From CAZDBA01 sp964503615 (GTDB lineage Bacteria; Planctomycetota; Planctomycetia; Pirellulales; Pirellulaceae): a stretch of DNA of 14,335 nt. Numbering within the stretch: the first letter of the stretch is position 1; each line of letters begins with the position of its first letter. The stretch covers positions 1-14,335 of the forward strand of contig CAZDBA010000125.1 in the NCBI GenBank assembly GCA_964503615.1, read 5' to 3'. The notes under the pieces were generated by a model, which was given only the letters and a program-made list of their open reading frames with translations, was not told the origin of the DNA and did no database searches. Below, one piece after another: positions 1 through 6,781 of this stretch. The translations under genes and the position numbers were made by a program.

Positions 1-217
1 TCATTTGGTGAAACTGCGCGGCATGGTGATTGGTTCAGAAGTCGAAGATGGGACGATTGTGATCGTTGCAGAAGTGCCTTTGGCGGAGATGTTCGGATAC
101 TCGGATGCGATCCGCACAATGACACAAGGCAACGGGTCGTTCTCAATGGAGATTTCAACCTATCGCGAGACTCCGCAAAATATTGAGGAGCGTGTGTTAG
201 CAGAGTTAGCCAAGTAA
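1..217 (+). CDS. fusA: Elongation factor G, C-terminal fragment (5' end outside window)
   Basis: Reading frame 2 is open from the window edge to TAA at 215-217 and encodes the last about 71 residues of a translational GTPase. The segment EVPLAEMFGYSDAIRTMTQG followed by GSFSMEISTY matches the end of EF-G domain V (usual form VPLAEMFGY...LRS.TQGRG.F.MEF), which helps EF-G move tRNA and mRNA through the ribosome in the cytoplasm. The GTPase domain lies upstream of the window, so canonical EF-G cannot be separated from an EF-G paralogue; planctomycetes often carry more than one. The apparent TTG start at position 5 is only an edge effect. A strong terminator follows 39 bp after the stop, so this is the last gene of its transcript. 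Confidence 0.9.
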   Translation, partial: HLVKLRGMVIGSEVEDGTIVIVAEVPLAEMFGYSDAIRTMTQGNGSFSMEISTYRETPQNIEERVLAELAK

Positions 218-256
218 CCGACTTTGTTTCCGACTGCTTTGATCGTGATATTCTCA

Positions 257-293
257 GCAGGGCGTTCCAGTATGGGATGCCCTGCTTTTTTTT
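257..293 (+). terminator. Rho-independent terminator after the EF-G gene
   Basis: A 12-bp stem, GCAGGGCGTTCC (257-268) with GGGATGCCCTGC (274-285), has seven perfect outer pairs and two wobble pairs inside. It closes a 5-nt AGTAT loop and is followed directly by eight Ts (286-293). It should end transcription from the EF-G gene and separate it from the membrane protein downstream. Confidence 0.9.
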
Positions 294-301
294 GCGACGT
301 A

Positions 302-317
302 CTCCGCTAGCCCGGAG
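302..317. repeat. Short dyad downstream of the terminator
   Basis: CTCCG (302-306) pairs with CGGAG (313-317) around a CTAGCC loop, and GTAC occurs on both sides (299-302 and 319-322). No T-run follows, so it is not a terminator. It may be a remnant of an intergenic palindromic repeat; no role can be assigned. Confidence 0.3.
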
Positions 318-372
318 GGTACATGCCGTACCGCGAATTCCATGTCCAAAGCATGCCCCGCATCTACCAGTA

Positions 373-401
373 TTGACCCAAAACGGGAATCCTCCTAGCT
401 T
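373..401 (+). promoter_or_regulatory. Possible weak promoter for the 700-aa membrane protein
   Basis: TTGACC (373-378, five of six matches to the -35 consensus) and TAGCTT (396-401, three of six to the -10) are 17 bp apart and lie 35 bp before the chosen ATG. It is positioned well between the EF-G terminator and the next gene, but the -10 is poor, so this is only a candidate. Confidence 0.25.
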
Positions 402-435
402 CAGCGCCAATGTTTCGAGGAAATTGAGGACGCAT

Positions 436-2538
436 ATGTTTGCGGTTTTGATCTGTTTAGTAGTTACCACTTTCCATCTTCTTATCGGGATTCTGATTCC
501 GGGTTTGGCCTTGGAATTACGGTTGGTACGGAATCAAAAGTTACCGAGTTTGGTGAGCACCCTACTGCTACGCATCATTGCGTTAGGCTTGCTCTACGTC
601 TTGGTGCAGTTCCTGGTATTACATCTAGCCGATTTGTTCTTTTCAGTTTCGCGTTACGACCTCGTGATTGCGAAATACCTGATCGATCTGAGTGTTCTTG
701 CGAGCGTGCTTTTTTTCTCAAGAAGGGCAGCATGGAACATGGTTGCACGGATTTTTTCCAGTTTGCAAAACCCCGCGATCCTGACTTTAGTGGTCGGCTC
801 GTTCGGTTTGGGAATGTTTGCAATGTTGGTCTGTCCTTTTAGTCTGGACAGTTCTCCGATTTCCTGGCTGGCAGCCTATCTGAATACTTCAGGGTTGAGC
901 TTGGTCGAAAGCAATGGCTCTCCAACTTATATCGCGATGCTTTACTTTCCCTGCCAGATTTTGCAGCAGTGGTATCCCGTTCCAACTATCGCGGCATCAT
1001 TGAAACCGGCGTTGTGTCTTTTAACCGCACTGGCGGTTGTCCATGTGGTCAATCGTTTGGAACTAAAGAATCGCAGCTGGATGTACTGGTTACTTTTTCT
1101 AACGGTTGCCTCAAGCTTCTTTGGGATATATGGCTTGCAGCAAACCGGAAAACATAGTGTTTTCGGCGCATTGTTTTTGGCAGTCTTTGCTGCTGATTTA
1201 TTCTTGGCAACTAAAGATGATCGACTTTGCGTAGCTCAAGCTGGGCTTTCATTATCTGCTGCAATGGGGCTCGGCGTGATCGCGATCCCGTATGCCTTGG
1301 TGATTGCAAGTTTGTTTTTGATACTGGCGTCAAACCGCATCAACTCATTAAAGGTCGCTTCTGCGTTTGCCCTTTGGTCCGGCCTGCCTTTTATAATAAG
1401 CCTGAGTTGCATGGTGGATATTCCACTGTGGCAATCGGCTTTACTGCCAACTTTTTTGATTGTCGGCTGTTTTCTCCTGAACCGGTTGGTCCGTGTGAAT
1501 TGGGCGGCTTCGGTCGTTGCTAAACCCTGGTTTCGATATATTCCCATTTGCGTGCTTGGATTGTCTTGCGTCGGTTTGTCATTCACATTGCCGGTAGAGT
1601 TTGGCAATGGAATACGACCTCTCGACGGAAAGACTTCATTTTACGAGTTGATGTTTAAATTCGAACAGCAGATTCCAGAACATGTCGTCGCAATTGGGTT
1701 CGTCGGTGTATTGATCAGTTGCCTTTGCGTCCGGCGAGCCCGTAATCCTGGGTTGATCGCTTATGCTATTTTTCCGTTTGTTACTCTTCTGGGTGCAACC
1801 ATGGTCGCCCATCTGCCAGCTTCCTGGATTCCACTCGACCCCCAGCACTTTTGGGATCTTGTGAAAGACATTCCCAATTGGTGTCATGGGTTTTATTTCG
1901 GAGTATTTGCGGCAATCACGACCGACATTCTGGTTGAGTATGCCAAATCATATCAAGCCAATCGCAATCAAAGCAGAAAGCGGGGGTTCAGCCGCTGGAG
2001 TCTGGCGCATGCCATTCTCTTGGGAAGCCTGCTCCTTGGATCATACTCGGCCACTAAAAATTGGACCCGAGGCCCTCATTGGTGGGGAAAAACGGTGTAC
2101 TACAACAGTATTGGTGGGGACCAAGATTTGTACTTTGCGACTCTGTCCGAAAGACTATTGCGTGATACGGAGCTCTCTCCAATATATGTTGCGAATGCAA
2201 AAGAGCGAAAACCGATTTTCCTTACTGCGAGTTCTTACAGTAACGATTTAGTTGACGACCTCAAGATGTATGGCATCATGTCGAAACGTGATATCGATTT
2301 ATCGAACATCAGGCATTGGCGACGAGTCTTGAGAAACGTACCGGCAACCATCATCGCAAAACGTGACGAAATCAACTCGGATTTGGATGTCCGCAGACAC
2401 CAGGTGAAGATTGAGGAGATGGAGCGACTAAATGAAACCGATTCGATTTTCCGGGTAACTCCAAGCGAAGATTCAAAGGGAGAAATCCGCTTCGCCGATC
2501 ACGCAAATATTCTGGTGCCCGAATCCACCGTCCGATAA
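436..2538 (+). CDS. Polytopic membrane protein of unknown function (about 14-15 TM helices)
   Basis: I do not recognise the family. The frame opens at an ATG at 277, but that lies inside the EF-G terminator. I choose ATG 436 because GAGGA (426-430) precedes it by 5 nt and translation then enters a hydrophobic segment at once, giving 700 aa. Hydrophobic stretches fall near residues 3-23, 40-66, 80-96, 114-134, 188-205, 216-234, 243-258, 270-298, 307-326, 335-352, 368-385, 416-432, 437-458, 483-500 and 522-538. A mostly soluble, charged tail follows (about 540-700) and should lie on one side of the membrane. The layout of many helices with non-cytoplasmic loops and a C-terminal soluble domain recalls GT-C glycosyltransferases or polymer-export proteins, but I see no diagnostic motif, so that is only a guess. 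It appears to be a single-gene unit. Confidence 0.85.
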   Translation: MFAVLICLVVTTFHLLIGILIPGLALELRLVRNQKLPSLVSTLLLRIIALGLLYVLVQFLVLHLADLFFSVSRYDLVIAKYLIDLSVLASVLFFSRRAAWNMVARIFSSLQNPAILTLVVGSFGLGMFAMLVCPFSLDSSPISWLAAYLNTSGLSLVESNGSPTYIAMLYFPCQILQQWYPVPTIAASLKPALCLLTALAVVHVVNRLELKNRSWMYWLLFLTVASSFFGIYGLQQTGKHSVFGALFLAVFAADLFLATKDDRLCVAQAGLSLSAAMGLGVIAIPYALVIASLFLILASNRINSLKVASAFALWSGLPFIISLSCMVDIPLWQSALLPTFLIVGCFLLNRLVRVNWAASVVAKPWFRYIPICVLGLSCVGLSFTLPVEFGNGIRPLDGKTSFYELMFKFEQQIPEHVVAIGFVGVLISCLCVRRARNPGLIAYAIFPFVTLLGATMVAHLPASWIPLDPQHFWDLVKDIPNWCHGFYFGVFAAITTDILVEYAKSYQANRNQSRKRGFSRWSLAHAILLGSLLLGSYSATKNWTRGPHWWGKTVYYNSIGGDQDLYFATLSERLLRDTELSPIYVANAKERKPIFLTASSYSNDLVDDLKMYGIMSKRDIDLSNIRHWRRVLRNVPATIIAKRDEINSDLDVRRHQVKIEEMERLNETDSIFRVTPSEDSKGEIRFADHANILVPESTVR

Positions 2539-2555
2539 CCGGTTTTGGGTGGAGC

Positions 2556-2574
2556 AGCCCGGTTTGGGGCTTTT
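2556..2574 (+). terminator. Weak candidate terminator after the membrane protein
   Basis: AGCCC (2556-2560) and GGGCT (2567-2571) form a 5-bp GC-rich stem around a 6-nt loop, and the T-run continues to 2574. It sits 17 bp after the stop codon. The short stem and short T-tract make it less convincing than the terminators at 257 and 6222. Confidence 0.45.
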
Positions 2575-2638
2575 CTGATGGTACTTAAAGATCCAGTAGC
2601 GGTAGAGGCAACCGATTGTATACTGGTAAAAAACGGAC

Positions 2639-2743
2639 TAGTAGTTTGTCCGAGCTGAAATATAGTTCGTAGTACCGCCTTCAGGCGGAATTCCGGCTAA
2701 AGTGTAAAGCCGGTACTACAAACCGGTCACCACAGAACTACTA
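2639..2743. repeat. Nested palindromic intergenic element (REP-like)
   Basis: An outer 8-bp dyad GTAGTACC (2669-2676)/GGTACTAC (2712-2719) encloses two smaller hairpins: CCGCCT (2675-2680)/AGGCGG (2683-2688) and CCGGCT (2693-2698)/AGCCGG (2708-2713). Because the arms share bases, the outer stem and the inner hairpins are alternatives. A wider pair, TAGTAGTT (2639-2646) with AACTACTA (2736-2743), and a competing TAGTTC (2663-2668)/GAACTA (2735-2740), frame the whole. This is typical of short non-autonomous palindromic repeats scattered between genes. From memory, similar GTAGTACCGCC hairpins recur in planctomycete genomes; copy number here cannot be judged from one window. Confidence 0.6.
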
Positions 2744-2765
2744 CAGCGTCAACTTTTAGTTTTAG

Positions 2766-2807
2766 GGCAGTCGCTAAAACCAAAGTCTGGCGACTCCGGC
2801 TACTGCC
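2766..2807. repeat. Second intergenic dyad with two competing pairings
   Basis: GGCAGT (2766-2771) can pair with ACTGCC (2802-2807), while the overlapping AGTCGC (2769-2774) can pair with GCGACT (2790-2795). The shared arm makes the two folds mutually exclusive. It lies 69 bp upstream of the fucosidase ATG and could be part of its 5' leader or a second copy of an intergenic repeat family. Confidence 0.45.
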
Positions 2808-2875
2808 GTTCACCTCAATTTTAAATCTTGGCAATGCTCCGCGTTGGCCACTTTCATTCGTACCTGGAGAAACTG

Positions 2876-4690
2876 ATGCAGAAAGTTAATTTGATCGTGA
2901 TGGCTTGTTTGGCAATGCTGATTTTTGCAAACAGCGTGCTCGGGCAAGCCGAAAGCGAGCAGTACATTCTTGATACTGAATCGGTTGCTGATCGCACGGC
3001 CCGCATGGCTTGGTGGAAAGAGGCCCGATTTGGAATGTTTGTGCATTGGGGACTTTATTCTTCGGCCGAGGGCGAGTGGGGAGAAAAGAGCTTTAATCGC
3101 GGCGCGGAGTGGATTCAGAAAAAGGCAAACGTGCCAGCGGACGTCTACGAAGAGACGATGCGACCGAAGTTTAAACCGAGCGAAGGTTTTGCCGCGGAAT
3201 GGGCGCAACTGGCGAAACGGGCGGGTGCGAAATATATCGTCTACACCAACAAGCACCACGAAGGTTTCTCGATGCATGATTCGGCACAGACCGAGTATGA
3301 CGCAAAAGACTTTACCGGACGCGATCTACATCGAGAGATCGTGAGCGCGATGCAGGCTGAAGGTTTGCGAGTGGGCGTTTATCATTCGCTTTGGGATTGG
3401 CACCATCCTCATGCACCGGCCGGAAAAGGCTCGATCAATGTGGGTGGTACTTCAATGGCCAATCGTACGCTATCCAAGTACACCGATTATTTGCATGCTC
3501 AAGTAAACGAGATTACCGATGGAAGGTACGGAGATGTCGATATCCTTTGGCTTGATTATTCGCGGCCTCCTTTTCAAGGTGAGGCTTGGCGCGCTAAAGA
3601 ACTGGTTGAACTCGTACGAAAGAATCAGCCGGGGATCCTGATCAATAATCGACTGTGGAAAAACACCAAGAAACAATCGAACAAATTAGAGCAATATTGG
3701 TTTGGTGACTTTTCAACACCCGAGCAGCACATCCCTGCTAACGGAATCGAAGGCGTTGATTGGGAAACTTGTGACACGCTCAACATTACTTGGGGGTGGA
3801 GTAAATCGGCGACGAATTATAAGAGCTCGACCGAGGTGATCCATCGGTTGATCGAAACGGTCAGCAAGGGTGGTAACTATTTACTGAATATCGGTCCATT
3901 ACCTGATGGTTCGATCGACCCAAAGTCTGTCGAACGGTTTAACGCCATCGGTGATTGGATGGCGATTAATGGCGAAGCGATCTACGGGACTCAGGCAGGT
4001 CCGTTTACTCGTTTGCCTTGGGGGCGTGCAACGGCAAAGACGGTAGATGACGGAAGTCGTTTGTATCTTCATGTGTTCCAATGGCCAGAAAACGGTGAAC
4101 TGTTTGTGCCGGGACTGCAGAGTCTGCCAGCCCGAGCCCGTATCATTGGCAGCGACGCTGCTGCTTCTATAGAAATTTCGCAAACCCGCGGGGGAGTTTT
4201 GCTGGCAGGACTTGCCGCAGATCCCGTCTCTACTGCAGCGACCGTTGTTGAGTTGCATTTCGCGAAAGAGCCTCAGGTCGCACCCTTTCGTATTTACGCC
4301 GCAACTGATGGTTCGTTCGCGTTGGAACCTGCGGATGCAACCATAAAGGGTGCTAGGTATCACGACAACGAGATGTTCAGCCGTTCCAATATCGATTCAT
4401 GGAAAGCGAATTCAACGGCAACGTTTCCAATTCAGGTCGAAACGGCCGGCAATTATGAAGTTTTAGTCCAAGTGAAGACTGCTAAGATGACAGCCAAGGC
4501 GGAGTTCGTTGCCCGCCTGGGGGAAGTCGAATTACCGTTCGCTATCGATGCAAACGGAAATTGGAGACCAGTCGGCTTGGGGACGATCGAACTATCAGCG
4601 GGTGAACGTCAGTTTCAAGTAAGTTGCAAGTCGATTGCCAAGGAAAGCATGGTGAAGTTTGCGACCATTTCGCTTCAGCCTGCAAAATAG
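2876..4690 (+). CDS. Secreted alpha-L-fucosidase, GH29, with C-terminal accessory domain
   Basis: A retaining GH29 exo-fucosidase that removes alpha-L-fucose from glycans, here exported. ATG 2876 is chosen over the in-frame codon at 2828 because GGAGA (2866-2870) lies 5 nt before it and the product then starts with a signal peptide (MQKVNLIVMACLAMLIFANS, cleavage near residue 24). The length is 604 aa. The barrel shows RFGMFVHWGLYS (about 52-63), YTNKHHEGF (123-131), YHSLWDWHHP (169-178) and DILWLDYSRP, where D227 is the expected nucleophile. WETCDTLN (about 296-303) and GGNYLLNIGPLPDG (332-345) are also family hallmarks. The acid/base residue is less conserved in this family; E283 and E297 are candidates. 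A beta domain follows (about 375-475), then a jelly-roll-like C-terminal domain (about 490-604) that may bind carbohydrate. No sulfatase, SusC/D pair or other glycosidase is adjacent. It probably acts in the periplasm or outside the cell on algal fucose-containing polysaccharide. Confidence 0.93.
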   Translation: MQKVNLIVMACLAMLIFANSVLGQAESEQYILDTESVADRTARMAWWKEARFGMFVHWGLYSSAEGEWGEKSFNRGAEWIQKKANVPADVYEETMRPKFKPSEGFAAEWAQLAKRAGAKYIVYTNKHHEGFSMHDSAQTEYDAKDFTGRDLHREIVSAMQAEGLRVGVYHSLWDWHHPHAPAGKGSINVGGTSMANRTLSKYTDYLHAQVNEITDGRYGDVDILWLDYSRPPFQGEAWRAKELVELVRKNQPGILINNRLWKNTKKQSNKLEQYWFGDFSTPEQHIPANGIEGVDWETCDTLNITWGWSKSATNYKSSTEVIHRLIETVSKGGNYLLNIGPLPDGSIDPKSVERFNAIGDWMAINGEAIYGTQAGPFTRLPWGRATAKTVDDGSRLYLHVFQWPENGELFVPGLQSLPARARIIGSDAAASIEISQTRGGVLLAGLAADPVSTAATVVELHFAKEPQVAPFRIYAATDGSFALEPADATIKGARYHDNEMFSRSNIDSWKANSTATFPIQVETAGNYEVLVQVKTAKMTAKAEFVARLGEVELPFAIDANGNWRPVGLGTIELSAGERQFQVSCKSIAKESMVKFATISLQPAK

Positions 4691-4701
4691 AGTGTAGGGA
4701 A

Positions 4702-5670
4702 CTATCGACTTCGCCAGATTGCTTCTTTCTCTATTTTGAGTTTCTGACAACAGGATTGGATTTCAGCCATGAACCGTTTTGCGTCTTGGGGATAGCCTTT
4801 GGTTGGTTTGATGTTGGGCAGATGGTTCATCCAAAATCGATTCCATAGCTTCATATAGATCTCTCGAACGTATTTAGAAACCATTGAGGAGAGTGCAACA
4901 GGCAAAGCTCCCTCGCCCCTCGCGTTGAACTCGATCTGAACGTCAGAGTCGTCTGTGGTCCACGTGTATTGGCTGGCCTCTAGCGATTCCTGGTGGATCT
5001 TGACCGGTTGGGTGGTCAAGCAGTGCTGGATGATGCCCGCGTATTTTGAGCGGCCGCCGTGTTTGTCACACACGATGCGAATCTGGTTTCGCTCTGAATT
5101 TGGATGCTGTTTGGTTGCTTGGTCTACCAGCTCAGAAACGATGTTAAGTGTCGTTGTGGACAGCACCGTAGCCTTGTTGCCCTGTTCTTCGATCGCTTGA
5201 TTGAACTCTTTTGGAAACAAAGTTGTTGTTTTGACACCAAGTAATTTGACACCGGCCGAATCGCAGACCGTTTGAAATTGTTGGTAGAGCTTTTTTGTTT
5301 CCTCAGAGTTAGCAAGCAAAGGCAATGGAAGTCGTGCGCCGATCAGCCAAGGTTCCGTTTCGCTTTTTTTTCGTCCACATCCTAAGCGCTTGACCAGATT
5401 TCGCCAGTCAATTGCTTTTGAGCCAGTTTGAGATTCGATCAGAGACAACACGCTTCGTTCCAATGCCTCGATCGTTCCCGATGATTTGTAAAGTGATTTT
5501 GAGTCGCAGACGGTAATATGATCGGGCGAGCGCTTTGAGCCGATAACTTTCGATAGCAAGTGATACAGATCGGCCTGTACATCGGGCACTTGCCAGAGCG
5601 TACCGGTGACAACCAGAGGCCCAAGGTTGGGGCCGTAACCCGCTTCGTCCGTTCCGATCAGATAGTTCAT
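4702..5670 (-). CDS. Divergent, enlarged RNase HII-type ribonuclease
   Basis: Likely cleaves the RNA strand of RNA-DNA hybrids or removes ribonucleotides misincorporated into DNA, in the cytoplasm. At 322 aa it is longer than typical RNase HII (about 200-230). GTDEAGYGPNLGPLV (residues 6-20) gives the catalytic Asp-Glu pair D8/E9, and VCDSKSLY (54-61) matches the family's DSK motif. IRIVCDKHGG (197-206) supplies the third acid, D202. ALPVALSSMVSKYVRE (255-270) aligns with the family motif PVVSAASIxAKxxRD, and KGYPQDAKRF (291-300) with the C-terminal KGYGT region. The fourth acid, normally Asp, appears as E253 in ARGEGALP. Extra length lies between about 62 and 195. The start at 5670 has no SD but places DEAG near the N-terminus as expected. 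It ends 11 bp from the convergent fucosidase gene and lies 74 bp after the small membrane protein gene, possibly co-transcribed with it. Confidence 0.82.
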   Translation of the reverse strand: MNYLIGTDEAGYGPNLGPLVVTGTLWQVPDVQADLYHLLSKVIGSKRSPDHITVCDSKSLYKSSGTIEALERSVLSLIESQTGSKAIDWRNLVKRLGCGRKKSETEPWLIGARLPLPLLANSEETKKLYQQFQTVCDSAGVKLLGVKTTTLFPKEFNQAIEEQGNKATVLSTTTLNIVSELVDQATKQHPNSERNQIRIVCDKHGGRSKYAGIIQHCLTTQPVKIHQESLEASQYTWTTDDSDVQIEFNARGEGALPVALSSMVSKYVREIYMKLWNRFWMNHLPNIKPTKGYPQDAKRFMAEIQSCCQKLKIEKEAIWRSR

Positions 5671-5744
5671 GGGAGTTTCGTTTTTGGGATGATTTGGTTT
5701 TGGTGGCCAGAGTTTTTTTCGAGGATCTCCTCCTCATAGTATGA

Positions 5745-6137
5745 CTATCCGGGAATGAAAGAAAGACTGGGCAACCCAAGCCCGATAGCGATCGTGATCA
5801 GCGTCAGCCCCAACAACAAAAGACTAATCGTTTTGGCTGCGTTACGTAGTGAACTCTTTGGCGAATAAAACATCCAAGCACTAGCGCCAAAGACGATAAA
5901 CAAAATGAGCGGCACCCACGCGTAACAGTAAGCCACCACCCAATCACTCCAGCTTACAAATATTTTGCTCAACGGATTCAATATAATTTCGAACTCCTCC
6001 CAAGCCTCCTTCAATTTTGGGAGCCAGAAAAGAGGGATGTACACCAACAGAAAAAGCCAACCGAGAAAATGAATCAAGCAGAACAACAGGTTACGTGTTC
6101 TGACGTGAGTTGAGAGGGGCAGTTCTGGATTCGTCAT
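5745..6137 (-). CDS. Small three-TM membrane protein, tentatively GspF-like
   Basis: A 130-residue hydrophobic protein with TM segments near 18-40, 66-90 and 101-122. The stretch from the first helix to the second, with FWLPKLKEAWEEFE (37-50), then NPLSKIFVSWSDWVVAYCYAW (54-74, paraphrased from the longer run), resembles the core of type II secretion F domains: a hydrophobic helix, P-K, an amphipathic helix, a P-L-S turn, then a helix starting S-D. It is far shorter than GspF (about 400 aa, two domains) and no secretion genes are nearby, so this is only a resemblance. No clear SD precedes the ATG. It lies between the alpha-CTD terminator and the RNase HII-like gene on the same strand, so it probably has its own promoter and reads into the nuclease gene. 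Confidence 0.7.
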   Translation of the reverse strand: MTNPELPLSTHVRTRNLLFCLIHFLGWLFLLVYIPLFWLPKLKEAWEEFEIILNPLSKIFVSWSDWVVAYCYAWVPLILFIVFGASAWMFYSPKSSLRNAAKTISLLLLGLTLITIAIGLGLPSLSFIPG

Positions 6138-6221
6138 GGTTCTGCTTAGTTCGAATTGAAATCAAGCCTGAGCGTCTAAAGCATAACAGGTTGATTAAAT
6201 CGGATGACCTACGTGAAACAG

Positions 6222-6247
6222 AAAAAGGCCAGCGAAATGCTGGCCTT
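6222..6247 (-). terminator. Strong rho-independent terminator of the alpha-CTD-like gene
   Basis: A perfect 9-bp stem AAGGCCAGC (6225-6233)/GCTGGCCTT (6239-6247) surrounds a 5-nt loop. Read on the minus strand it is followed by a run of five Ts (As at 6222-6226 on the plus strand). It lies 62 bp after the alpha-CTD-like stop codon and separates that gene from the membrane protein downstream. Confidence 0.9.
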
Positions 6248-6308
6248 GGTGTCGACGTTTGTCTGCAGCAACGACCCTCGTATAAAGCGATCGCTGGGTG
6301 TTTTGAGA

Positions 6309-6587
6309 TTACTTGGGTTTGTTGATCTCGTGTCCAGGTCGGCAGAATCCGATCATCTCAAGTGCCCGGTAGACTTCGTCTAAAGTTTTCTCGCCAAAAT
6401 TGGAAATGCTTAACAGTTCAGATCGCGTTGTATTGAGAAGGTCGCGAACAGAAAAGATGCCTTTTTCTTCAAGGCAGTTTGTCGTTCGAACGGTCAAGCC
6501 GATTTCGGCCGTGCTCAGATCAAGCTTTTCGCGGAGATTGCGAGTTTCTTCTTCGACAGCACTCAGTGGAATTCGTGTACGTGCCAT
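6309..6587 (-). CDS. Free-standing RNA polymerase alpha C-terminal-domain-like protein
   Basis: A 92-aa protein made almost wholly of an alpha-CTD fold. In RNA polymerase this helix-hairpin-helix-like domain contacts UP-element DNA and activators. IGLTVRTTNCLEEKGI (residues 29-44) aligns with E. coli DLELTVRSANCLKAEAI, and ISNFGEKTLDEVYRALEMIGF (61-81) with the [21 protein letters not shown] region. Counterparts of the DNA-contacting residues R265, N268, G296 and K298 are kept as R34, N37, G65 and K67, and C269 as C38; S299 is T68. No N-terminal dimerisation domain of RpoA is present and no ribosomal-protein genes flank it, so it is not the polymerase subunit. The N-terminal about 20 residues are charged. 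The start is fixed by a strong SD, and the gene has its own terminator. It is divergent from the helicase gene. Function is inferred: it may bind AT-rich promoter DNA or compete with RpoA. Confidence 0.85.
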   Translation of the reverse strand: MARTRIPLSAVEEETRNLREKLDLSTAEIGLTVRTTNCLEEKGIFSVRDLLNTTRSELLSISNFGEKTLDEVYRALEMIGFCRPGHEINKPK

Positions 6588-6593
6588 GGGGTC

Positions 6594-6598
6594 CCTCC
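6594..6598 (-). promoter_or_regulatory. Strong Shine-Dalgarno site of the alpha-CTD-like gene
   Basis: On the minus strand the sequence AGGGAGGGAC precedes ATG (6587-6585), with GGAGG exactly 6 nt before the start. It is the best SD in the window and fixes the start codon, implying efficient translation of this small protein. Confidence 0.8.
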
Positions 6599-6781
6599 CT
6601 AAAGTAGTTTTAAATTTTGATTGTGGTTACACATCAGGCCAGCAAATTCGTTGGACGGAAAGCGTCATTGCTTTAGTCCTTGCTTCCCTTGAATCAAACT
6701 ATAACATAACCCAAGTCACCCTAATACCAGCCGCTAGCACCGCGGGTGGTAGATTCAAGGAAGGTTACCCCAGAGCGACTT

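Larger units (their letters stand above)
2539..2875. other. 337-bp gene-free stretch rich in inverted repeats
   Basis: No coding frame is supportable here. Apart from the weak terminator at its left end, the stretch contains a cluster of nested and alternative dyads from about 2639 to 2807 (listed separately). The right end leads into the fucosidase start with its SD. A TATACT hexamer at 2619-2624 resembles a -10 box but has no -35 at a proper distance. No complete promoter for the fucosidase could be assigned. Confidence 0.6.

Noticed and set aside
277..435. N-terminal extension of the membrane protein from ATG 277
   Set aside because: The ATG lies inside the stem of the EF-G terminator and the 53 added residues are basic and Pro-rich without features. 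ATG 436 has a good SD and begins at a TM helix.
2810..3277. Minus-strand 155-aa ORF over the start of the fucosidase
   Set aside because: It is fully antisense to the signal peptide and catalytic barrel of a clear GH29 gene and shows no recognisable domain.
5716..5733. Dyad GAGGA/TCCTC beside a T-run, as a terminator
   Set aside because: The T-run lies on the wrong side of the hairpin for the minus-strand genes, and no plus-strand gene ends there.
5408..5779. Minus-strand 123-aa ORF overlapping the RNase HII-like gene
   Set aside because: It is a different frame of the same strand within a well-supported gene, is basic and low complexity, and lacks family motifs.
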